From contig JAMDHS010000067.1 in NCBI GenBank assembly GCA_029717555.1, positions 52,046 to 116,045 of the forward strand: a stretch of 64,000 nt of DNA, read 5' to 3'. The stretch comes from Peribolospora baueri (taxonomy: Eukaryota; Basidiomycota; Peribolosporomycetes; Peribolosporales; Peribolosporaceae). Position numbers and translations under genes: made by a program. Positions 56,497-64,000 of the stretch are shown in pieces (position 1 is the stretch's first letter; every line of letters starts with the position of its first letter). The notes under the pieces were generated by a model, which had not been told where the DNA came from, did not search any database, and worked only from the letters and a program-made list of their open reading frames with translations.

Positions 56497-57238
56497 TCAC
56501 AAAACAGTCGACAAGGCTGCTTTCCAGTCGGCGAGGTACGCTTCAGCCTCCGACCGAGGGATATAAGCGTCCGGATAGTCAATGCTCAGATGAAGCTCAT
56601 TGCGCCATGTCCACTGCACGATGAGGAACGGGGCACGCGGGAGAAGGCTAAGTGTTATCATGAACCTCGGCGCCGGGGGGTATCGTCATGTCCGAAACAA
56701 TGCCCGCCTGGAGGCGGAGCAGCTTGGGACCTTCCACGTCTGCGAGACTTCTCGTTCTAGGAAGTAGGTCGGGCGAACTCTCGGCACACTCACGCTCTTC
56801 TAAACAAAGCATGGCACCGGAAGTGCTGCATTGGAGGGTACCTGCCGTTCACTGATTCGGGTCCAAGCAGCGGGCGAACAACTGCAGCCGGTCAGCACTC
56901 ACGAAGTTGCCGTCGTTCTGGCTCGTGGGATTCATGATGGAAGTCGACAGAGCGAGCTTGTCAGAGGCCTGCTCCAGGGCGGCTGGAACGTCGGCCGTCC
57001 GGAGACGGGGCGGCGTGAGGTCAAAGCAGAGTCCAACGTGCAACTGACGAGCCCGATGAGGCGGGGATCTCAGACGGGCCGGGTGTGGCATTCCAACTCG
57101 AGTCCACTCAGACTCGAGGATGCCACCGAACAACATGCCTCTTTTCAAGCTATTTGAACGGTGAAGACCATACAATGTGCTGCCGATCTTGTACCGCGTT
57201 CGACGGTGCGGGCATGTAATAACCGCCAACGACAGCAC
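56497..57238 (-). pseudogene. 3' part of a condensation/acyltransferase-like gene, probably truncated
   Basis: A chain of minus-strand exons reads DLTPPRLRTADVPAALEQAS, IMNPTSQNDGNF, HFRCHALFRRA, TRSLADVEGPKLLRLQAGIV and WTWRNELHLSIDYPDAYIPR, then AEAYLADWKAALSTVL with TGA at 56497. GTGAGT donors and CAG/TAG acceptors connect most pieces in phase. The C-terminal pattern (W-x-W plus LHLSIDYP) recalls CoA-dependent acyltransferase or NRPS condensation-like proteins, which are usually 450-550 aa. Only about 150-200 residues are present, no start is convincing, and nothing upstream to 57604 continues it. One donor (GAG/GTTCAT, near 56660) is poor. I treat it as a relic, but a real short gene is possible. 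Confidence 0.45.
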
Positions 57239-57604
57239 TGGTCGCCGAGCAGACTAACTTCTAGTATCTTCTCGGCCGAGGCAGGCCGATCCTCGTCCGC
57301 CGCCTCTCCTCTCGTCGTCCCCTATGTCGCCTGGTCTTCGTGTTAACCATCTCAGACATGGCGTCACGTAGCTAGGGTTAGTAAACGACTGCGGCGCCGG
57401 CAATCGACGCCAGCAAGCGACGCCGGGGTTCGCCGTTCTTCTCCGCCCCTTCCATCGCCTTCTTCGGCTTTTCTGCCAGCCTAGTCCCAGCCTCGGCGCT
57501 GGAACCGGGCGGAGCGGGATAGATTAGAAAAACTCTTGGACGCAGACAACCATCACCGTCCCTTTTCCTTCCTCGACCACACGGATTAAAGGTCGTTTCT
57601 CAAT
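57239..57604. promoter_or_regulatory. Upstream region of the Ydj1-like gene
   Basis: 366 bp, C/T-rich near the start codon; no heat-shock element (nGAAn array) was clearly recognised and no gene is seen. Confidence 0.4.
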
Positions 57605-59106
57605 ATGGTCAAGGACACCAAGTTCTATGACCTCCTAGGCGTCAGCGCCAGCGCTTCCGAGGCAGAGCTTAAGAAGGTGAGTTGGCGGTTGCAGTAGCAT
57701 TCGCGCTTTGCCATTGTCGTCGCATAAAGCACGGCTTCATCTCTGACCTTGATTCCTCCTTTCCTCGCCGCAGGCGTACCGCAAACAAGCACTCAGGCTT
57801 CACCCTGACAAGGGTGGCGATCCAGACAAGTTCAAGGAGGTGTCCCGGGCATACGAGGTCCTTTCCGATGTACAGAAGCGAGAGGCGTGAGTGCCAAATC
57901 ATTGTGGGCCGTTAGCACGCTCCACTTGCTTTTGGAAGCTTAGCCATCGAGTTCCGCTCACGCGCGTCCCGTCTATAGGTACGACCGATTTGGCGAGGAG
58001 GGGTTGTCCGAAAGCGGCGGCATGGGCGGTATGGATCCCAGCGATCTCTTCTCGCAGCTCTTCGGTGGTGGCGGCCCCGGCTTCTTCGGTGGCGGAGGAC
58101 GGCCCCGCGGTCCTCGCAAAGGCAAAGACCTTGTGCACCACGCCAAGGTGTCGCTCGAGGAGCTGTATGTGGGCAAGATCACCAAATTGGCCTTGCAAAA
58201 GCACGTCATTTGCTCCAAGTGCCAGGGCAAGGGAGGCGCCGAGGGAGCGGTCAAGACGTGTCCGGGCTGCCAGGGTTCCGGTGTCAAGGTCGTCCTCAGA
58301 CAACTCGGTCCTATGGTGCAGCAGATTCAGCAAACCTGCCCGGACTGTAGCGGCGAAGGCGAGATCATCGACCCTAAGCACAGGTGCAAGGCTTGCAACG
58401 GTAAGAAGATCATCAGCGAGCGCAAAGTGCTCGAGGTGCGCATCGACAAAGGCATGAAGGACGGCCAGCAGATCACGTTCAAGGAGGAGGCCGACCAGGC
58501 GCCCGGCATCATCCCCGGCGACGTGGTGATCATCATCGACGAGAAGCCCCACCCGAGGTTCAAACGGCGCGAGAACGATCTCTACACTGAGGTCGAGATT
58601 GACCTGCTCACCGCACTAGGTGGTGGCAAGTTCAGCATCGAGCACCTCGACGAGCGCGTCCTCGTCGTCGAAATCCAGCCGGGCGAGGTCATCAAGCCAG
58701 GTGGGTGTGTCGGTCGTGAAGTCGGCGCATGGAAGGGCCTCTTGCTCACCTTTCGAATCACTCAATTCTTCCTGTTCCAGACGCCATCAAGGTCCTCCGC
58801 GGTCAGGGCATGCCTTCCTACCGACATCACGAGATGGGCGACATGTACGTCCAGATCAAAGTCGCCTTCCCAGACGCTATCGACCCATCTAAGATCCCCG
58901 CACTCGAGTCCGCCCTTCCTCCTCGCCGCCCTCTGCCGCCGATTCCGAAGAACTACCACGAGGAAGAGGTGCAGATGGAGGACGTGGACGAGCGCACGGC
59001 CCGGAGCGCTCACGCGACGCAGAACGGCCTTCGGCAGGAAGACGCCATGGATGAAGACGATGAGGACGGTCACGGACAACCTGGCGTGCAGTGCGCGTCC
59101 TCGTAA
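57605..59106 (+). CDS. Class A Hsp40 co-chaperone Ydj1-like (DnaJ)
   Basis: Stimulates Hsp70 ATPase and delivers clients in the cytosol and at membranes. Four exons (57605-57676, 57774-57886, 57979-58700, 58781-59106) give 410 aa. The J domain reads [20 protein letters not shown] and [15 protein letters not shown] with the HPD motif. A Gly/Phe region ([18 protein letters not shown]) follows. The zinc-finger region has four CxxCxGxG repeats: [24 protein letters not shown] and CKACNGKK. C-terminal substrate domains include [20 protein letters not shown] and [15 protein letters not shown]. The protein ends in CASS, a CaaX box, so farnesylation like that of yeast Ydj1 is expected. Confidence 0.95.
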
Positions 59107-59469
59107 GGTGTCCTCATTTCTCTGTCGTTTTAGACTACTCCGTCCCTACGTCCGTTCGTCCTCGTCGTGCTCTCGCTTTCAATGGCTTCCGATGATATCC
59201 TCCCACGACGATCCCTCCTCACCCTCCATCACTGAGTATGACTACACTCGTACTGTTTGCTTTCTTTCATCGTGTCGTCGTCGTCGTCGCCGTCTGGTCT
59301 CTTCTCCAGGGCACTGTATTATCATCATCTCCATTGAACATGCGATCGTCAAAGCTGCAGCGTGATCGAAAGCCGGTCACGTGAACGAGTCAGGGTCCCG
59401 TGGACCCAAATAGGTGCCATCTCACGAGTTTGAACCTCGTACATGCATTCATCGACAAACTACATAACC

Positions 59470-61242
59470 ATGGACGCCGTCCAGAAAGAACTCGATCGGC
59501 TCATATCCCGCGCTCCCGGTAACTCTCTTTCTGGCGCCTCTCGCAAGCAGACCAAGAAGAAGGGCGGAGCGCCATCCTCGTCCGAGTTGTCCGTGGACGG
59601 CTACATCGACAGCGTCATCGCCTCACTGGAACGATGTCAGGCCGGCCTGGACGCACTGCCGGCCATGACCGAGGAAGCGGAACGCGCTGTGGTTACAGAC
59701 CTTTGCATCAGCCAGCTACCGGAGCTGCGAAGCTGTGTCGACGCGGGGAGGAGGGGCGTGGAGGAAAGGAACAAGGAGTTCTACAACGCCTTGGCCAAGT
59801 TCGGCAAGGCATTGGACAAGGTGAGCGTGCACGAGGAAGGACACAATTCCCGTCTGGCTCTTCTCCTGCCAGATTGGATCCCCTGATATGTGACTCTTCT
59901 CACCTTCTTTGCATGTTCATCACCGCAGAAATTCTCGCAATCCCTCTCGACAATGGCCAATCCGACGCTATTTACCTCTGAGGTAGCGGAACGGGCACTC
60001 AACCGGGTTATCACGGACCACCTCGTCAGGAGCGGAGACTTTGAGATAGCCAGGATGTTTGCACGCGAGTCTGGCACTCCACTTTCGGAGCAAAGCGTTG
60101 CAAATTTTGAGCAGATGTTCGCCATTCTCACCTCCATGCGGAGCGGTGATCTGGGGCCGTTGCTCAGGTGGGTCGTCGGTCTTTGACATCGTGTGGCACG
60201 CGGGCGTACGTTGACACAATTCGATTTCCTTTACGCAGCTGGTCGGCGGCACATCGTGAATATTTGCGATCTCGGTCCTCTCCTCTTGAATTCTACGCCC
60301 ATCGCTCGCAGTTCCTCCGCATCCTCCTCGCCGGTTCGCCGTTCGCGACGGCGGTGTTCGCCTCTGACCCCTCCTCGTCCGCCGATCCGTCCTTTGCAGC
60401 CTCAGCAGACAGCCCATCCCTACGAGCTTTGACGTACGCACGTGAACACTTTGGCCGTTTCCTCGAACAACACATGGCGGAAATACAGCGCCTGCTCGCA
60501 TCCATCCTTTATCTCGCACCGAATGCCACCATGCCATCTCCTTTCGTAGGATCTTTCAAGTCGAAGTCTCCACTCACCTCGGCCCTGCTATCCACTCTTT
60601 ACCAGCCGGGAGCCCCGCCATCCCCATACGCCGCGCTGCTTTCGCCCGAGCTTCATTTGCCTACGCTGGAGCCGTTATTCGTGAGCGACTTTTGCGCACG
60701 GGTTGGCGCAAGCCAGGAGCCGCCGCTCAAGGTGGGAGTCGAGATTGGAGCGGGAGGTGCTCTGGCCAAGATTGCAAAGGTGAAGGACGTGATGAGAAGA
60801 GGAGGCAACGAGTGGAGTCAAGTGGACGAATTGCCGGTGAGCCGTCGAACGATGATGCTCCGAGCCAAGCGAACCCACGGGCGAGCACAGACATTCATTA
60901 TCTGTGTGCATATTTAACATCATGAACAGGTGGAGATTCCACTGCCGACGCACCTGCGCTTCCACTCCATCTTCGTCTGTCCGGTCAGCAAGGAGCAGAC
61001 GACAGAGGAGAACCCACCGATGATGCTGCCATGCGGACACGTAATAGCGAGCGAGAGTTTGATCAGGCTGAGCAAAGGAGGGTGAGTCGACAGGCACCGG
61101 GTTAGGGTCTGCCGCTGTGAGGACTGCCGCTGTGACTGTGCAGCTGACCGTATACGTCTTTTCCGTACGGTGCAGCCGAGTCAAGTGTCCATATTGTCCA
61201 CTCGAATCGAGCCTCAGCCAAGCCACGCGTGTGCTCTTTTGA
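59470..61242 (+). CDS. RMD5: GID/CTLH ubiquitin-ligase RING subunit Rmd5 (Gid2)
   Basis: Catalytic RING-like subunit of the GID/CTLH E3 ligase, which in yeast degrades gluconeogenic enzymes. Exons 59470-59820, 59929-60167, 60239-60836, 60930-61081 and 61176-61242 give 468 aa. After an N-terminal helix come the LisH/CTLH part: [57 protein letters not shown] and [20 protein letters not shown]. The C-terminal degenerate RING reads [30 protein letters not shown] and [10 protein letters not shown]. Stop TGA 61240-61242. ATG 59470 has a good context (AACCATGGA); an in-frame ATG at 59443 would add nine residues. Confidence 0.92.
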
Positions 61243-61543
61243 TGTCGTCTTTCCGGTCATCCTATCCGCGTCTGCCGTGCCATCCATGTCTTCATTCTCC
61301 TCTCATATGTGTCATGTCGCATCCTGATTCTGTACGATACAACTTTCCTGTAGCTCGAGTTGAGATCTTGTCGAAGCGTTCTGTGAAGTTGACGTCGACT
61401 GCCGGAAGGCCGTCCCCGGCCGCAGTCGCGCACCCCGCATGCGAACGAAGACCTTGAGCCCACCGGATCGCACCGACCTTGCCTCAGCTTCCATCTTGCG
61501 CCCAGTGTTGCCCTTTATCGTCGACTCTCCCCTCTCACTCGCC

Positions 61544-63164
61544 ATGCCGGACGTCTATCTCGTCATCGGAGGGTCCGGCTTCCTTGGCTCGACGCTCGTG
61601 CGCATGCTCCTCGAACGTGACCCTAGCGCCTCGGTCTCCGTCTTCGACATCGTTCAGCGTACGCTCCCCGCCAATGTACCGTTTTACGCTGGCGACCTCA
61701 CCAACCTGAGCGATCTCAACTCGGCGATCCAAAAGTCGGGCACGACGTGCATCTTTCACACGGCGAGTCCAGTTCACGGGGGACAGAAGGAGGTGTATGA
61801 GAAGGTGAACGTCGAAGGCACCAAGACGGTCATCGAGGCCGCCAAGGCAAACGGCGTCAAGAAGCTCGTTTTCACCAGCTCCGCTGGCGTCGTGTTCGCC
61901 GGGAATGACCTGATTTGTGTGGACGAGCGAGTGCCCTATCCGACCGAGTCGTTTGATGCGTACAACGATACCAAAGTGGGTGGGGTCTACGTTTGTGCAG
62001 GCATACCAGCATGATGATGTGCCCACGCTGACTCTGTGTTCTCGAATTTACCTCAGGCGCGCGCTGAGCAGATCGTCCTGGCCGCCAACGGCCAAGATGG
62101 CCTTCTCACCTGTGCGCTCCGTCCAGCCGGCATCTTTGGGTGAGCGTTTGAACGCCTGCTGGCCTGATGATCGCTGATTGAACCGAGTCTGACCGTGCGC
62201 TTTTTCTTATCTTTGGGGGCCAAAGACCCGGAGATCGTCAGGCCGTTCCCGGAATGATGAACGTGCTCGCCTCTGGAAGGACCAACTTCCAGCTGGGCGA
62301 CAACCAGAACCTGTTTGACTGGACGTACGTCGACAACGTGTGCCACGCTCACATACTGGCGGCCGACAAGCTGGACGCGGCTCCGTTGGACGGCTCCCAC
62401 TTTATCCTCCCGCTTCGCGGAACGGGCACGTCCCTCGACGCTCGCACGGTGCCCACGTCGGTCACCCGGTCGTCTCCTCCCGGCGGGCGCGACTTTGCCC
62501 GTGAGGTCGTCTCTCCTGGCGATTTTACCTCGGCGCCACCGGCTGGCCTGGACGTGCGCGAGCAGCGTCGATCCAAGTTCGACCAGTTCGTCCACCTGAT
62601 CGCAGACCTGGACAGCCTGGACCCCAAGTTTGCCCAACAGTCCGGTCTGGCGCCGCCGCCGGGCTCGAAGAAGAAGGCAGAGGATTACATCCCTCAGACG
62701 ATCGGCGTCGCTGGCGAGGCGTTCTTCGTGACCAACGGTCAGCCGATCTACTTCTGGGACCTGGCTCGGGGTCTGTGGGCGGGGATGGGACACGTGGTTC
62801 CGTCGAAGAAGATCTGGACGATCCCCAAGACGATGGCGCTCGTGCTGTCCTCGCTAGCCGACGGCTACGGCTGGCTGACTGGCAGGGAGGTCAATTTTAG
62901 CCGGTTCAGAGTAACGTACACGACGACGTATCGTTTCCACGATATTGAAAAGGCTCGGCGAGTGCTCGGTTACGAGCCGGTCGTGAGCGTCGACGAGGGC
63001 ATCCGGAGGTCGGTCGAGGTGAGCGAGCGTGGACAGACAGACGAGTTGGCCGATGGAGACGATGATGGACGGACAGCTGGCTGACGTCCCTCTCTATGGC
63101 TGTCGCCGTCGCCCCTTGTCTTGGGCAGTGGTGGAAGTCTGAGCAGGCGGCCAAGCAAGGCTGA
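61544..63164 (+). CDS. ERG26: Sterol-4-alpha-carboxylate 3-dehydrogenase (Erg26-like)
   Basis: 3-beta-HSD-type SDR that oxidatively decarboxylates the C4 carboxyl intermediate in ergosterol synthesis, at the ER. Exons 61544-61975, 62057-62139, 62226-63018 and 63129-63164 give 447 aa. NAD motif: YLVIGGSGFLGSTLV. Active-site pattern: YNDTK (YxxxK) in DAYNDTKARAEQ, with TSSAGVVF upstream. Family segments ALRPAGIFGPGDRQAVPGM, NLFDWTYVDNVCHAHILAA, AFFVTNGQPIYFWDLARGLW and DIEKARRVLGYEPVVSVDEG are intact. An unusual insert of about 90 residues (after HFILPLRGTG to DYIPQTIGVAG) sits between the domain halves. ATG 61544 is chosen as it begins right at the Rossmann strand; ATG 61439 would add 35 residues. 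Confidence 0.88.
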
Positions 63165-63601
63165 ACGCACGCACGTTGTTGCTTGACTATACCCGGAGGG
63201 CAACCTACTTTGCACAAGGATTCGTTAGATCGATTGTTTTTTGTTCGATCGATGCACGTTTTCCGTTCGCTCTTTGCTTGGAATATCTTTAATAATACGG
63301 TGGCGGAGTGGTCGATCTCGACCACCACTGGCAAGCAAGCGGTCGCCTCCCTCGCTGCGCAGAGGAGGAAACGTGCAGCGCACGTCGAGCCGTGCGTGGA
63401 CGAGCGATACGGACAGGCAGCGCTCTATAGCTATTTTGTTTTTTCTTTCTTTTTCTTCTCCGGCCAGGAAGCCGGCTCTACTCCATTCCTGTCCATTTTC
63501 TTGGCCTAGGTAAAGAAATACGAGAAATACGGTGGTGCGGCGCCCCTCGGGTGACGAATGGGAAGGGATGGGATAACGTCCGTGTTTATGCTCGCCGACT
63601 C

Positions 63602-63640
63602 TCCTTTCCTTTCCTTTCCTTTCCTTTCCTTTCCTTTCCT
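63602..63640. repeat. (CCTTT)n pentanucleotide repeat
   Basis: About seven tandem TTTCC/CCTTT units in the non-coding 3' flank of the Erg26 gene. A poly-T tract of 20 bases follows at 63804-63823. No gene is seen from 63165 to 64000. Confidence 0.9.
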
Positions 63641-63967
63641 CGGTTGGGCGTCGGTGGGTTTGGGGTTCGTTGAAGAAGTGGGGTGGGACTGACTGCGGCG
63701 TCGCGGTTTCGTCTCTGGGATGGGATAGAGACGGGAAAGGGAGGCGGTGCGCTGGCGGATCACGTGAGGAGGGCGGGCGAGTTAGGGTTGATTGCGGGGC
63801 TGGTTTTTTTTTTTTTTTTTTTTCGTTTTCTTGTCTTGCCTTGTCTTGCGCCCGGCCCGGTCTACTTGGCGGCGGGCTCGGCTTGCGTGTTCGATCGGAG
63901 GAGATGAGAAATAGAAGGGAGAGGGGAAGAGAGAAAGAAAGAAGAGGGCGGTCTGGATGGATGGATG

Positions 63968-64000
<33 letters not shown>
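63968..64000. repeat. Poly-A run to the window edge
   Basis: Thirty-three consecutive A residues, following GGATGGATGG-type repeats. It may be a genomic microsatellite or mark a contig end. Confidence 0.85.

Noticed and set aside
57899-58552. 217-codon frame antisense to Ydj1
   Set aside because: Mirrors a highly conserved, codon-biased exon; no independent support.
63780-64000. Possible telomere or contig end (GTTAGGG near 63781 and poly-A at the edge)
   Set aside because: Only a single TTAGGG-like unit is present and the run is pure A, so there is no telomeric array. A simple microsatellite or assembly edge explains it.
1-64000. tRNA, rRNA, CRISPR or bacterial operon features
   Set aside because: I looked for T-loop GGTTCGAATCC-type boxes, rRNA-like blocks and spaced palindromic repeats and found none convincing; the genes are clearly fungal and intron-containing.

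Overview
This window is nuclear DNA of a GC-rich, intron-rich fungus, almost certainly a basidiomycete. Nearly every gene is cut by short introns (about 60-120 nt) with GTGAGT-like donors and CAG/TAG acceptors, and the gene set is eukaryotic: Sec16, beta-adaptin, eRF1, RNase P Pop7, Ydj1, GID-complex Rmd5, Erg26. The style fits Pucciniomycotina (Microbotryomycetes), but that placement is an impression and was not tested. I saw no tRNA, rRNA, CRISPR array or viral gene.

Layout. 1-8.9 kb: the 5' part of an MFS permease and a complete ABCC/MRP-type ABC transporter, both on the minus strand. 9.9-10.7 kb: a decayed fragment of a GABA-transaminase gene beside an AT-rich tandem repeat. 11.5-17.8 kb (plus): an orphan coiled-coil protein with a C-terminal membrane anchor, then a gene that reads as coilin, the Cajal-body scaffold. 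18.4-27.1 kb: a DUF1399/GRDP-like protein (-), a NAT9-like acetyltransferase (+), an ERI1-like SAP/DEDDh exonuclease (-) and a DUF4211 protein (+). 27.2-30.2 kb: a scrambled accessory island. A FAD monooxygenase is split into two opposite-strand pieces, followed by a frame-broken Helitron helicase relic and AT-rich DNA with no gene I can recognise.

30.2-63.2 kb is a dense run of conserved genes: AP-1 beta (-), a small Cys-rich membrane protein (+), an OTU deubiquitinase (+), Sec16 (-), Vfa1 (+), an SH3 protein (-), Gyp7 RabGAP (-), a zinc alcohol dehydrogenase (+), a possible 43-aa spliced gene (+), eRF1 (-), Pop7 (+), a truncated acyltransferase-like gene (-), Ydj1 (+), Rmd5 (+) and Erg26 (+). 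The last 0.8 kb is low-complexity DNA ending in 33 A residues.

Themes: membrane traffic (AP-1 beta, Sec16, Gyp7, Vfa1), RNA metabolism (coilin, ERI1, Pop7, eRF1) and ubiquitin/proteostasis (OTU, Rmd5, Ydj1). Several pairs are divergent with short shared promoters. The observations I rate highest are the fungal coilin, the in-place inversion that splits the FAD monooxygenase next to a Helitron relic, and a TGA in the last DUF4211 exon followed by a spliced in-frame extension. Exon models were made by eye from frame continuity and splice motifs. Where I summed the exon lengths (coiled-coil protein, coilin, GRDP, NAT9, ERI1, DUF4211, small Cys protein, OTU, Vfa1, ADH, Pop7, Ydj1, Rmd5, Erg26 and the 43-aa gene) they are divisible by three.
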